A stretch of DNA of 64,000 nucleotides from Paenibacillus ottowii (GCF_006874425.1 NZ_VIJZ01000001.1:62001-126000); one strand, 5' to 3'. Positions 46,613-56,393 are shown, numbered from the stretch's first letter. Program-made: numbers and translations. Notes: generated from the letters alone by a model not told the origin.

Positions 46613-47820
46613 TATGATTGTATCTTTGCTATTGCTTCAGTATGAGCCGTCTTGCGATCCATCATGTAGCTGACCACCATCAGTAGCAGACCGCCGACAG
46701 TAATGAGTGATGCAACCCATGGAATGGCGGGCAGTCCCATGTGATTAATAACGATTCCCCCAACAAAAGCGCCGCCTGCGTTACCCAGATTCAATGCGGA
46801 ATGGCTGGAGGTAGAGGCCAGCAAAGGAGCCTCATAGGCCAGGTTCATGATGCGAACCTGAATACCTGGCATGATGCCGAATGCCGCAATCCCCCAAATA
46901 AATACGGTGATAACGGCCAGTACCTTGTTTTGAAGTGTAAACGTCAGAATGGCCAGAATAACAGCCAGTACAGCATAGTTTGCGATCAAGGAGGGCAGTA
47001 GCTTCCAATCTGCGAGCTTGCCGCCAACGATGTTGCCAATTGTGACCCCTAGGCCGAACAGTACGAGAATCCAGGTAATGCTATGCTCGGCAAAGCCGCT
47101 AATATCGGTAAGCATGGGCGTAATGTACGTAAAGACAGTAAACAGGCTACCACAACCGACTGCACCTGTCAGCAGCATCAGCAGCACTTTTGGATTAAAC
47201 AGGCTTTTGACTTCTTGTTTGAGACTGGAAGGCTTGTCTTGATGAATCACTGGAATATATCGAATGATACCGAAAAGAGAAATCAAGCCGATGACCACGA
47301 TGGCTCCAAAGGAAGCGCGCCAGCCAAGCTGCTGTCCGATAAAGGTGCCAAAGGGCACGCCAATAATGTTCGCCACGGTCAAACCGGTCAGCACCATCGA
47401 GATGGCCCCTGCCCGCTTATCAGGACGAACCAGCCGGGCCGCAATCAGGGAACCGGCTCCGAGGAAGGTTCCGTGCGATAACGCGGTAGCCATACGGGCC
47501 GCAATCAGCAGCTCGTAGTTAGGAGCAATGACGGAAAAAAGATTCCCTAAAATGAATATGGACATCAGCAGACATAGCAGCTTTTTTTGCGGAACCTTAT
47601 GGGTTAATACGGTAAGCACCGGGGCGCCAATAGCCACACCAAGCGCATAACTGGTGATTAACTGTCCGGCTTGCGGAATCGTAACATGAAGATCATGGGC
47701 TACATTAGGCAGAAGTCCCATGATAACGAATTCAGTCATGCCGATGGCGAAGGCACCAAGGGTCAACCATAGCAAGGAGGGGGGAAAGCGATCAGCTGTC
47801 ATATTTTCTTGAGTACTCAT
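46612..47820 (-). CDS. MFS transporter, DHA1 drug/metabolite efflux family
   Basis: 402 residues with twelve predicted transmembrane helices. The start MTEFVIMGLLPNVAHDLHV and the region RMATALSHGTFLGAGSLIAARLV are typical of the AraJ/YdhP/PbuE-like group of DHA1 proton antiporters. The substrate is unknown; relatives export sugars, purines or drugs. The ribosome-binding site AGGAGG is 13 bases before the ATG. Its 3' end abuts a bidirectional terminator. Confidence 0.88.
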   Translation of the reverse strand: MSTQENMTADRFPPSLLWLTLGAFAIGMTEFVIMGLLPNVAHDLHVTIPQAGQLITSYALGVAIGAPVLTVLTHKVPQKKLLCLLMSIFILGNLFSVIAPNYELLIAARMATALSHGTFLGAGSLIAARLVRPDKRAGAISMVLTGLTVANIIGVPFGTFIGQQLGWRASFGAIVVIGLISLFGIIRYIPVIHQDKPSSLKQEVKSLFNPKVLLMLLTGAVGCGSLFTVFTYITPMLTDISGFAEHSITWILVLFGLGVTIGNIVGGKLADWKLLPSLIANYAVLAVILAILTFTLQNKVLAVITVFIWGIAAFGIMPGIQVRIMNLAYEAPLLASTSSHSALNLGNAGGAFVGGIVINHMGLPAIPWVASLITVGGLLLMVVSYMMDRKTAHTEAIAKIQS

Positions 47821-48036
47821 AAGTTTCTTGTATCCTCCTGAAAAAATAGTAATGCGAGTATATCATTCCAGACGATATCTGGCGACCCATTTTGCAAGAA
47901 TTTTACATACTAAGCTGATAAGGTTTGTATAATTTACAATAGAGGCAGGCTGAAAGGAGCCCATTCTGTTATTTTGGTAGTATGATATGGAGACAGGAAA
48001 TGATGTTGTAAGGAATGAACCAGGGAGGATATAACG

Positions 48037-48960
48037 ATGACACTTAAAGTGGTACATAGTATTACGGATTTAATTGGAGATACGCCTTGTGTGCGGCTGC
48101 AACGGCTCACAGGACCGCAGGATGCGGAAGTCTATGTGAAGCTGGAGTATTTTAATCCAAGCGGCAGTGTCAAAGATCGGGCAGCGGGCAATTTGATTGC
48201 CGAGGCGGAAAAGGCGGGACATCTCAAGTCGGGAGGCACCATTATTGAGCCGACCAGTGGGAACACAGGGATTGGTCTTGCGATGAATGCGGCAGCCCGA
48301 GGTTACCGTGCGATTTTGGTCATGCCTTCGAATATGACGAAGGAACGGATCAATATTTTAAAAGCCTATGGGGCTGAGGTCGTACTGACACCAGCCGAAG
48401 AACGGATGCCAGGTGCGATTCGTAAAGCTCTCGAACTGGGGGCAGAAATTGAAGGGAGCTTTATCCCGCATCAATTTGAAAATGAAGCCAATCCCGATAT
48501 CCACCGTACAACCACGGCGCTTGAAATTTTGGAGCAGACGGAAGGGAAGCTGGATGTATTCGTCGCTTCTTCGGGAACGGGCGGGACCATCACGGGAACA
48601 GGTGAAGTACTGCGCCAGCACTTGCCGGATTTGCGGATTGTTGTGGTCGAGCCTAAGGGCTCGTCCGTACTGTCCGGGGGCAAACCCGGTCCGCATAAGC
48701 TGGTGGGAACGAGTCCGGGTTTTGTACCCACCGTGCTGAATACGGAGGTTTATGATGAAATCATACAGGTTTCCGATGAGGATGCGATTGCGATGACACG
48801 GGCGATTGCTGCTCAGGAGGGGATTCTCGTCGGGCCCTCCAGCGGGGCTACAATATGGACGGCCATTCAGGAAGCCCGGCGTTTGGGAGCAGGCAAACGG
48901 GTACTCTGTATTGCCCCGGATACCGGAGAACGTTATCTGAGCATGGGGATTTTCGGATAA
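48037..48960 (+). CDS. cysK: Cysteine synthase A (O-acetylserine sulfhydrylase)
   Basis: PLP enzyme forming cysteine from O-acetylserine and sulfide. The PLP lysine is Lys46 in NPSGSVKDRA; the substrate loop TSGNTGIG and the phosphate-binding GTGGTITG are conserved. At 307 residues it is full length. GGGAGG precedes the ATG. A TATAAT (47928-47933) about 105 bp upstream is a possible -10 box. No S-box or T-box leader is visible. A paralogous role such as cystathionine synthesis cannot be excluded from sequence alone. Confidence 0.92.
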   Translation: MTLKVVHSITDLIGDTPCVRLQRLTGPQDAEVYVKLEYFNPSGSVKDRAAGNLIAEAEKAGHLKSGGTIIEPTSGNTGIGLAMNAAARGYRAILVMPSNMTKERINILKAYGAEVVLTPAEERMPGAIRKALELGAEIEGSFIPHQFENEANPDIHRTTTALEILEQTEGKLDVFVASSGTGGTITGTGEVLRQHLPDLRIVVVEPKGSSVLSGGKPGPHKLVGTSPGFVPTVLNTEVYDEIIQVSDEDAIAMTRAIAAQEGILVGPSSGATIWTAIQEARRLGAGKRVLCIAPDTGERYLSMGIFG

Positions 48961-49093
48961 AAAGACGCGGAATGGGGCCAAAGGGATACACGAACGTAAG
49001 TAAGTGGTAAAATAGGTGTGTGATAGCGATTTCACAAACTATTCAAAATGTTGATAAAGCAAGGAAAACGTTGAGGGTTGAAGGAGGAGCAGC

Positions 49094-50071
49094 ATGAAGA
49101 TTATGCCTTTACAGAAACGCGGAATCTCCGATAGTCGGCTGGTACTCGGTTGCATGCCTTTTGGTGGAGAATGGAGCCATGCACCGTTTACGCAGGAGCA
49201 TGTCCTTGAAGCGGAGAGAGCTGTAGAAGCTGCACAATCCATCGGGATTACGATGTTTGATCATGCGGATATCTATCGTATGGGGAAAGCGGAGGAAATT
49301 TTCGGCCGGATTCTAAAGGGACAGCCGGGTTTGCGTGAACAAATCGTAATTCAGTCCAAATGCGGCATTTTTCTGCCGGATGGTACGCTCCCTGGCCGTT
49401 TTGATTTCTCATACGCTCATATCATGGAGTCCGTGGATGGAATTCTGAAGCGTCTAGGTACAGAATATTTGGACATCCTGCTGCTGCACCGTCCCGATCC
49501 GCTGGTAGAGCCGGAGGAAGTAGCGAAGGCGTTCAGCGAGCTTAAGGCAGCCGGCAAAGTACGACATTTTGGCGTTTCCAATATGAATGTAAGCCAAATT
49601 CGTTTTCTGGAGCGGAGCCTCACGGAGCCGCTGATTGTTAATCAGCTGGAGATGAGCCTGGCACATCTGCATTTTGTAGATCAGACCGTACATGTGAACC
49701 AGCAGGCGGGGACGAATGTTCATTTTGGCGAAGGATTGCTGGAATATTGCCAAACCGAGGATATTCAGCTCCAGGCTTGGGGACCGCTGGCGCAGGGGCG
49801 TTTTAGCGGAGGTTCGCTGGATGGGAAGCCTGAGCATATTCGTAAGACGGCAGAACTAGTACAGAAGCTGGCTTCTAAAAAAGGAACGACACGCGAAGCG
49901 ATCGTTTTGGGCTGGCTGATGAAGCATCCGGCACGGATTCAGCCTGTCATTGGCAGCGCCAATCCTGAACGAATCCAAGCATGTCAGGATGCAGAACGCC
50001 AAAGCGAGCTGATGACTCGTGAAGAATGGTACCAATTGTATGTCAGTGCACGCGGACAAGCCTTGCCATAA
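49094..50071 (+). CDS. Aldo/keto reductase family oxidoreductase
   Basis: 325 residues, a TIM barrel with the family tetrad readable: D (FDHADIYRMG), Y in the same motif, K (VIQSKCG) and H (LLLHRPDP). The NADPH site near the end (VIGSANPERIQACQDA) is also present. It resembles E. coli YdhF. The physiological substrate is unknown. GGAGGAG precedes the ATG. It is a single-gene unit ended by a terminator. Confidence 0.9.
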   Translation: MKIMPLQKRGISDSRLVLGCMPFGGEWSHAPFTQEHVLEAERAVEAAQSIGITMFDHADIYRMGKAEEIFGRILKGQPGLREQIVIQSKCGIFLPDGTLPGRFDFSYAHIMESVDGILKRLGTEYLDILLLHRPDPLVEPEEVAKAFSELKAAGKVRHFGVSNMNVSQIRFLERSLTEPLIVNQLEMSLAHLHFVDQTVHVNQQAGTNVHFGEGLLEYCQTEDIQLQAWGPLAQGRFSGGSLDGKPEHIRKTAELVQKLASKKGTTREAIVLGWLMKHPARIQPVIGSANPERIQACQDAERQSELMTREEWYQLYVSARGQALP

Positions 50072-50149
50072 CCGGTATTACGGACTAGCTAGTTACAGCA
50101 GACGTATGCGGGTGTAAGGGTATGACCTCGTTTTATACGAACTGTATTC

Positions 50150-50198
50150 TAATAGGCCCTTCTTTCGTCTCATTAGCAGACGGCGGGAGGGCCTTTAT
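50150..50198 (+). terminator. Intrinsic terminator after the aldo/keto reductase gene
   Basis: AGGCCCT pairs with AGGGCCT, with further pairing inside (CGTC/GACG), followed by TTTA. The T-run is short. Confidence 0.6.
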
Positions 50199-50226
50199 GT
50201 GGATACATCTTATATTTCTTCGGCAG

Positions 50227-51027
50227 TTATTCCTCTTCATACCGGGCGAGGGCCTTGGCTGTTGTTTCCTTCATTCGCGAAATTAAGCGAGAGCCTTGAA
50301 CGACCTTGACACGTTTGCCAAGGAAGCGGATTTTGGATAACACATATTCACATTCGTCTGCCTGGAAAGTGAGCGTAATACGATAGGTATCTGCTTCCTG
50401 ATCATATTCAACCTCCTTTTCAAAACAGGAAAAAGCATATAAAATACGAGACATTTCACCGTTGTATACAGGAATAATTTCGATGATGCCCTGTTCTTTG
50501 CGCGACTCCAGTATACCGAGTATACGTTGGGTAAACTTCTCGGCTTCTTCAGGTAGAATCTCTTCCTCCGTAACGGTTACGATATTGGACAGTTTTGTGG
50601 ACATAAATGCGCGGTGTCGGCGATTATACCAGAGTAGACTCCATTCTTTTTTGACCATGGAAAACTCCAGCTTATAGGGGAATCCGCACATTCGCTCATG
50701 CAGGCGACCGTTGCGCAGTTTATAGGTCATACAAATGCCAGAACGGGTTCGCAGAATGGAACGCAATTCACGCAGGAGTGGATGATAAACCGAAGCAGTA
50801 GGAACCCCTGCCTTTTCGCGTAGGCTGCCATCGGCCTCCAGAGGTTCGTCGTCTGCAAGTAATTGCCGAAGCTTATCAAGTGTAGACGGGGTAAAAGCCT
50901 CTGTTGCTGCCGAGTCTGCAAGCATAGACTTAAGCCAGACTCTTTCCTGCGAGGTGGTAGCAAAAGCACCCGATTCATCCAGCCGTGAGACGATCTGATA
51001 GTTAAATATTTTCTCGAACAGGCTCAT
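50227..51027 (-). CDS. WYL-domain protein, second gene of a regulator pair
   Basis: 266 residues. The middle region (about 130-215, with MVKKEWSLLWYNRRHRAFMSTKLSNI) is a WYL domain, followed by a C-terminal WCX-like extension (RITLTFQADECEYVLSKIRFLGKRVKVVQGS). No clear helix-turn-helix is visible in the N-terminal part, so it may act with its partner rather than bind DNA itself. The ATG at 51027 lies 26 bp inside the end of the upstream WYL gene, so translation is coupled. The pair is divergent from the RNA-repair operon. Confidence 0.82.
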   Translation of the reverse strand: MSLFEKIFNYQIVSRLDESGAFATTSQERVWLKSMLADSAATEAFTPSTLDKLRQLLADDEPLEADGSLREKAGVPTASVYHPLLRELRSILRTRSGICMTYKLRNGRLHERMCGFPYKLEFSMVKKEWSLLWYNRRHRAFMSTKLSNIVTVTEEEILPEEAEKFTQRILGILESRKEQGIIEIIPVYNGEMSRILYAFSCFEKEVEYDQEADTYRITLTFQADECEYVLSKIRFLGKRVKVVQGSRLISRMKETTAKALARYEEE

Positions 51028-52327
51028 AATAGGCTTGCAGCTCCTTCCATTCCTGTCTGAATTCCTTACGCAGCCGCTGGGGCTCCAATACCTCACAACT
51101 TGATCCGAAGCTGCGAATCCACGGTTTAATCTCAGTGATTCCATTCACTGTGATTTCATAGATAAAGGATTCACTTTCTTCCTCCGTAATCGTACCCCAT
51201 TGTCCCTGTGACAGCACACGTTCCCGAATAAAGTTGCGCTTCGCCCCTTCGGGATTAAAAAAACGTACCCGCACCTTCACGGGACGACCCGTATCAACAA
51301 GCCAGCTATACCGCATTTTTTCTTCCAACACGGCTAACAGGTCGGCATAAAGCTGCTCTGGAACAGGCTTGCCCTCCACCAATTGGGTCATACCCTCCAT
51401 CCGAAACTTCATGATTCCTTTGCCGCCCACATGACCAAGCACATACCAACGTCCATATTGATGATCATAGATGACTTGCAGGGGCAGAATGGTATGTTCA
51501 CAGCCTTCAGTCTCTTTTTCAAAGAGTGGGTTTGTGTTCTGTGACCCGTACATGCTTCGTTTGGATGCCGAAAAATATAAAAAAGTTACACAGCGGCGTT
51601 GCCGAATGGCATGCAGCAGTGGATGAATATGGGCTTCGTCCAGAATGCGCGAATAATAATGGTATTTATATAAAAAAGGCTCTGCTATCTCCCGATCTCC
51701 GAGCTGACGGCGCATGGCTTTTTTAAGATGATCTCGTAACAGATATCCCTGCACAGAGGGGAGCTGGGTGTTGGCCATAATGTCCACAAAATCATATAGA
51801 TCCAGTAATTCCTCGTCCGTCAGTTCTGTCACCAGATCGTTGCGGACAGCATAGCGATAGGGCCTGCCGCCAGGCTCCTTACGAACCACGCCGACTTCGA
51901 CCAGATATTTCAGATCAGAACGAATTGTTTTCTCATCTGGCAGTGAACTGTCGGAAGGCAGACCATTGCAGCAAGCATCCAACAGTTCCATGGTAGTCAT
52001 AGACTGTGACTGTAGCGCTGTCAGCAGAAGGGATAAGCGGACACTTTCTGATTCCTTGAGCGATTTGGCCCGAAACAGGAATAACAGCAATGGATCAGCG
52101 GATTCGTAATAATTAAAGCGCAGCATCTCATTAAAATCATGTCCCTGTTCCGCAGGCAGCTGCTGTTGTACGGATTGGACGATTTCCTTGAGGCGCCGGA
52201 TCGTTTTATCAAAGGTATGTACCGAAATGCCAAGTCTGTCTGCAAATTGCTGTCGATTATAAGCGCCGCTTGTTAGTGTGAGCATACGCAGGAATTGAAT
52301 TTCTTTATCAAAACTCTCTCTCGCCAT
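51002..52327 (-). CDS. WYL-domain transcriptional regulator with N-terminal helix-turn-helix
   Basis: 441 residues. The N-terminal helix-turn-helix (about 1-50, RQQFADRLGISVHTFDKTIRRLKE) is followed by a second predicted winged-helix segment (about 120-165, DEKTIRSDLKYLVEVGVVRK). The WYL core is at about 225-315 (IRQRRCVTFLYFSAS, LPLQVIYDHQYGRWYVLGHV), and a WCX domain is C-terminal. WYL regulators respond to ligands, often nucleotides or nucleic acids, and many control defence or DNA/RNA repair genes. It starts 198 bp from, and divergent to, the RNA-repair operon, which it probably controls. Confidence 0.87.
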   Translation of the reverse strand: MARESFDKEIQFLRMLTLTSGAYNRQQFADRLGISVHTFDKTIRRLKEIVQSVQQQLPAEQGHDFNEMLRFNYYESADPLLLFLFRAKSLKESESVRLSLLLTALQSQSMTTMELLDACCNGLPSDSSLPDEKTIRSDLKYLVEVGVVRKEPGGRPYRYAVRNDLVTELTDEELLDLYDFVDIMANTQLPSVQGYLLRDHLKKAMRRQLGDREIAEPFLYKYHYYSRILDEAHIHPLLHAIRQRRCVTFLYFSASKRSMYGSQNTNPLFEKETEGCEHTILPLQVIYDHQYGRWYVLGHVGGKGIMKFRMEGMTQLVEGKPVPEQLYADLLAVLEEKMRYSWLVDTGRPVKVRVRFFNPEGAKRNFIRERVLSQGQWGTITEEESESFIYEITVNGITEIKPWIRSFGSSCEVLEPQRLRKEFRQEWKELQAYYEPVRENI

Positions 52328-52370
52328 GATGCATTCCCCGTTTCTGTAGCCGTTCTCCGAAAATAAGTAT

Positions 52371-52475
52371 CCCTTTATTCTAACAGGGAAGGAAGGCAGG
52401 AAAAAGGTAATTTATTCATCTTTGTAATACTTTCGCCATGTTCATGACTTCCAAAATAAAGGATTATAAGGATAT
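52371..52475. promoter_or_regulatory. Regulatory region between the WYL pair and the RNA-repair operon
   Basis: CCTTTATT (52372-52379) and AATAAAGG (52455-52462) are inverted copies about 75 bp apart, and a TATAAGG motif is repeated twice right after the second copy (within 52464-52478). These are candidate WYL operator or promoter elements. No sigma-54 promoter like that of E. coli rtcBA was found. Confidence 0.3.
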
Positions 52476-52525
52476 AAGGTAGCACGTTAAGTAAAGAGCA
52501 ATACATAACAGAAGGGTGATGCAAC

Positions 52526-54094
52526 ATGTTTGGACGATTCAAAAATGAAGTGTTATATCCATGGGTAGGTAAGCTATCGATTTATGAAACGATTAAGCAG
52601 GGATTGGACTCTCAGGGCAGGCTTGTGGATGATCAATTGCCAGATGATGAAGAATACTGGGCAGGTCACACGATGCGTTGGGTGGCAGGAGGGCTGGATG
52701 GAGCGTTTGGGCATCATGGCGCTGGCGGAGATGGAGAGGCTGAAAAAGTTAAGGATTTGGCGCAGTTGTTGTCCAGACAATGCCGTAAGCCAGGGATGAA
52801 GACAAGACGTGAGACGTATATACGCTTGATGGAGGAAAATGCGCTCAGCCTGATAGATCCGCTGCTAGATGCGGTGCGTGAGCATCCAGCAATTCAGCCG
52901 GATCGATTGTATGAGGAGGCGCGTTGGCTGGCTGAACACGGAGCACATCGCAATGTAGTGAAGTTCGGCATTGCATTGCTGGGATTGCTGGAGACAGAGC
53001 AGCACCACGAGCTTATTTTAACGCTAGCAAAACATGATGAATTCACGCTATATGCGGCTGTAGCTATCCGTAATATTTCGGAGCAGGCCAATGAGCAGTT
53101 ATATAAGTTAGCCTCACAGGTACACGGTTGGGGACGGATTCACGTCGTGGAACGGCTGGAGCCTGCGCGACAGGAAATACGTGATTGGTTATTACGGGAA
53201 GGATTCCGCAACAATGTCATGTATGAGTATCTTGCGTATGAGTGCGCCCATAAAGGCGAGCTGCATACAGCCATCGCTGTACCGCACATTGATCAGGAAC
53301 TGTTTGACGGAGCGGGCGATATTCTGTCAGCGTTGCTGGCAGCAGGTGGACCTGCGGAAAGTATAGATGATTATGAGCATGCCGCTATGGTTATAGGCAA
53401 CTACCTTCGTCATGCTAAGACCATGTGTACGACTGTGAAGCATTTTACGATCATCATGGATATTGCAGATTTTCTGGGTGAAGAAGACGATTCATGGGAG
53501 GCACGTTATGAGTATGAATGGACGCCGGAATTGCGTAAACGTTATGCGTCGATTTGCCAGCAGATGATGGATGATCCGCAGTGGGTAAAGCGGGTAGAGC
53601 AGGAGCTGCTGCATGCAGATTCACCGCATCTCCACTGTGCCATTCGCGCAGCTCGAATGCTAGCGCTAGATGTATGGCCTGTGCTATTTGATCAATTAAG
53701 CAAAAAACCAGTCAAGTCTAATCTATACTTTGAACTCATCAAGACAGAGGATGAACAGCGGGCTCGTAAGCTGGTAGATTTTGCAGAAAAACACCTGCCT
53801 CTGGGAGAGATTGCTTCTGGTCCCGCTGATGTGCCAGGCTTTGGACCGGAGTATGAAGCGCATCAATGTCTAGGTGTGCTGCTTCAACTTTTGTCTTCTT
53901 ACGAAGGAGTAGGACAAGAGCTAGTTGCTGCTGGGCTTTGGAGTCCGGTGATTTCTAATCGTCACGCAGCGCTTCATGTACTCAAGGCATGGCCTTCAGA
54001 GATGTGGGGAGTGAAAGCGACAGAGCACCTTCGTCGCTTATCTGTAGATGAAACGGAGGAGTCGATTAGAGAACAGATTCGGGAAATACTTTAA
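52526..54094 (+). CDS. Helical-repeat protein of unknown function, first gene of the RNA-repair operon
   Basis: 522 residues, predicted mostly alpha-helical with repeated two-helix units (for example about 125-210 and 340-500), suggestive of HEAT-like repeats. I see no catalytic motif. Similar proteins, as I recall, are encoded beside Hen1/Pnkp genes in other Bacillales, sometimes under unrelated names. It could be a scaffold or RNA-binding component. GAAGGGTG precedes the ATG. It is followed at short spacing by the nucleotidyltransferase gene. Confidence 0.7.
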   Translation: MFGRFKNEVLYPWVGKLSIYETIKQGLDSQGRLVDDQLPDDEEYWAGHTMRWVAGGLDGAFGHHGAGGDGEAEKVKDLAQLLSRQCRKPGMKTRRETYIRLMEENALSLIDPLLDAVREHPAIQPDRLYEEARWLAEHGAHRNVVKFGIALLGLLETEQHHELILTLAKHDEFTLYAAVAIRNISEQANEQLYKLASQVHGWGRIHVVERLEPARQEIRDWLLREGFRNNVMYEYLAYECAHKGELHTAIAVPHIDQELFDGAGDILSALLAAGGPAESIDDYEHAAMVIGNYLRHAKTMCTTVKHFTIIMDIADFLGEEDDSWEARYEYEWTPELRKRYASICQQMMDDPQWVKRVEQELLHADSPHLHCAIRAARMLALDVWPVLFDQLSKKPVKSNLYFELIKTEDEQRARKLVDFAEKHLPLGEIASGPADVPGFGPEYEAHQCLGVLLQLLSSYEGVGQELVAAGLWSPVISNRHAALHVLKAWPSEMWGVKATEHLRRLSVDETEESIREQIREIL

Positions 54095-54113
54095 TGACAA
54101 GGGAGGGAACAAC

Positions 54114-54932
54114 ATGAAAGATGTGAAGCATGGGCGGGATTTCATTCAACCGGAAATGCGGGAAATGATTTTGCGCGAGCTACGCGCATTGGAGCAGGCG
54201 GAACAGGTGCGCATTATATACGCCTGTGAATCAGGCAGTCGGGCATGGGGGTTTCCTTCACAGGATAGTGACTATGATGTACGATTTATCTATGTAAGAC
54301 CGGTAGAATGGTATTTGTCCATTTTTGATAAGCGGGATGTGATTGAGCGGCCAATCAGCAATATGCTGGATATGAACGGCTGGGATTTGAAAAAGGCACT
54401 CCGTTTGTTTCGCAAATCCAATCCGCCTTTGCTGGAATGGCTGCAATCTCCGATTCCCTATCTGGAACAATATTCAGTGGCTGATCAGATCCGTGCGATC
54501 TCGCCCTTAACCTTCTCTCCGAAGTCCTGTATGTACCATTATCTGAACATGGCGCGGGGAAACTATCGGGATTATTTGCAAGGTGAACAGGTGAAGATCA
54601 AAAAGTATTTTTACGTGCTCCGCCCGCTGCTGGCCTGTGGCTGGATTGAACGATACAACAGCATGCCTCCGATGGAATTCGTAGAATTGATGGAGGAATT
54701 CATTCCGGCAGGTACCAAACTTTTTAAGGTAATCAGTCATTTACTGCAACGTAAAAAAGCGGGTGAGGAACTGGATATAGAGCCGCAGCTTTCGGTGGTG
54801 AATGATTTTATCGAGCAGCAGATTGCTTATTTTGAACATAAAGCGCCTTTGCTTCATCATCAGGAAAGTGGACGTGACCAGCAATTGGACGAGATGTTTC
54901 GCGCTGCGGTGAAGGAAGTATGGGAATCGTAA
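54114..54932 (+). CDS. RlaP-type nucleotidyltransferase (polymerase-beta fold, RNA-repair associated)
   Basis: 272 residues. The nucleotidyltransferase signature GSRAWGFPSQDSDYDVRF (about residues 40-57) provides the GS and DxD-type metal-binding residues. The remainder matches the YcgL/RlaP family (PF10127), named for its association with RNA ligases and repair genes. A role in adding or removing nucleotides at damaged RNA ends is inferred. The ATG at 54114 follows GGGAGG; the frame is open further upstream inside the preceding gene, without a ribosome-binding site. Spacing to both neighbours is about 20 bp. Confidence 0.85.
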   Translation: MKDVKHGRDFIQPEMREMILRELRALEQAEQVRIIYACESGSRAWGFPSQDSDYDVRFIYVRPVEWYLSIFDKRDVIERPISNMLDMNGWDLKKALRLFRKSNPPLLEWLQSPIPYLEQYSVADQIRAISPLTFSPKSCMYHYLNMARGNYRDYLQGEQVKIKKYFYVLRPLLACGWIERYNSMPPMEFVELMEEFIPAGTKLFKVISHLLQRKKAGEELDIEPQLSVVNDFIEQQIAYFEHKAPLLHHQESGRDQQLDEMFRAAVKEVWES

Positions 54933-54953
54933 GCCGGGAAGGAGAAGAGAAGT

Positions 54954-56393
54954 ATGCACATCACACTAAAAGCAACTGGCACAAATGCCGGGATGATTTC
55001 ACATTTGCTCGCCAAGAACCCCCACAATACGTATGATCGCACGGAGAAAGGCGCACGTGTACGCATGGTGTACACCGTTTTTACCGAGGAAGAGGCGGAG
55101 ATCGTCATTCAGGCTTCGCCAGATTCGATAGATTTGGTCAAAAACAGTCCGGACAGCTATGACATTACACAATATATTAATGACCGGGAGTTTGTAACCA
55201 GCAGCTTGTTCTGCACCTATATTCGTGGCGCGCTCGGCACGGCTTTGAATGGCAAACCCAAGGAAGACTATGCAGCATGGGTGACGCATCCTTTCGCGCT
55301 GGAGTTATCGTTTGGACCTGTTGCGTCGGATTTGCCCGATGCTGTGGTGGAGGGACTATTTGCACCGCTGGGCTATCAAGTGACCATAGAACGAGGGAAA
55401 GCGGATTATGCTTTTCAGCTAAAAAATCGAAGCACCGTCAGATATGTCACGCTAAGTGGCCAACAGACGGTGCAATATGCGCTACGTCAGTTATTGCTGT
55501 TGATTCCGGTGCTGGATAATTATAAACATTACTATATCAGTGAAGAAGAGTTGGACAAGCTGAAACGTTACGGTGAAGGCTGGCTGTCAGCGCATCCGCT
55601 GCGCGAGCTCATCATTCGACGCACGCTTCATTTTACCAATCTGATTGAGCAGTTTGAGCAATTGGAGGCTGCTGAAGCGACTACTGAAAAACAGGCGATC
55701 CAAGAACGAAATAATAGCCACGAACAGGTTCAGCAGCAAGAACAGTCCCTGGAGGCAGAGAAACAACAGCCTGCGGTACGGCTCAATGAGTTGCGGTATC
55801 AAGCCATTATGGATGTGATTCGCAAGCTGCCCCGAAGACAGAAAATCGTAGATTTTGGTTCAGGGGAAGGGAAGCTTTCGGCTCGCTTGGCCCGAATGAA
55901 GGGCATTGAAGAGATTTGGGCGGTGGAGCCGTCTGCATATGCACAGGTGAGGGCTATAGAACGTTTTGCCAAGCTGGAAAGGCATGCCGACGCAATCAGC
56001 CCTATCCCTATGACGGGCTCTCTCTTTTATTATGATGAACAATTGCGAGGAAAAGATGTGATGATCCTGTGTGAAGTCATTGAGCACGTGGATGAGCATC
56101 GTCTGAACCGGGTGATGTATACGATTGTGACCGAATATCAGCCAGGTGTGCTGATCGTGACGACTCCCAATCGCGAATATAATGAAGTATATCGTATGGA
56201 TCAGCAAGAGCTGCGACATAGCGATCACCGTTTTGAATGGAGCAGAAGCGAGTTTCGTGAACGATGCGAGCAATGGATTGAGGAAGCTCCTTATTCATTA
56301 GCGCTGGAAGGAATCGGAGAAGAGGTCGAAGGTTTTGGACAACCGACCCAAATGGCTGTATTTACGCGCAGAAAGGAGCTGAAGGAAGCATGA
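54954..56393 (+). CDS. hen1: 3'-terminal RNA ribose 2'-O-methyltransferase Hen1
   Basis: 479 residues. The N-terminal Hen1 domain (about 1-240) is followed by a variable linker rich in Glu and Gln (about 245-275), then an AdoMet methyltransferase (motif I VDFGSGEGKLS, about 302-312). The metal-binding cluster E374-x-x-E377-H378 plus a downstream histidine are the residues needed for 2'-O-methylation. In bacteria Hen1 works with Pnkp to mark repaired RNA so that the same ribotoxin cannot cut it again. Its stop overlaps the pnkp start in ATGA. Confidence 0.94.
   Translation: MHITLKATGTNAGMISHLLAKNPHNTYDRTEKGARVRMVYTVFTEEEAEIVIQASPDSIDLVKNSPDSYDITQYINDREFVTSSLFCTYIRGALGTALNGKPKEDYAAWVTHPFALELSFGPVASDLPDAVVEGLFAPLGYQVTIERGKADYAFQLKNRSTVRYVTLSGQQTVQYALRQLLLLIPVLDNYKHYYISEEELDKLKRYGEGWLSAHPLRELIIRRTLHFTNLIEQFEQLEAAEATTEKQAIQERNNSHEQVQQQEQSLEAEKQQPAVRLNELRYQAIMDVIRKLPRRQKIVDFGSGEGKLSARLARMKGIEEIWAVEPSAYAQVRAIERFAKLERHADAISPIPMTGSLFYYDEQLRGKDVMILCEVIEHVDEHRLNRVMYTIVTEYQPGVLIVTTPNREYNEVYRMDQQELRHSDHRFEWSRSEFRERCEQWIEEAPYSLALEGIGEEVEGFGQPTQMAVFTRRKELKEA

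Noticed and set aside
47821-48036. T-box or S-box leader upstream of cysK
   Set aside because: No T-box sequence, no S-box core and no attenuator hairpin with a T-run were seen.
48358-49035. Long minus-strand open frame (225 codons) opposite cysK
   Set aside because: Antisense of an intact cysK; no ribosome-binding site or recognisable protein.
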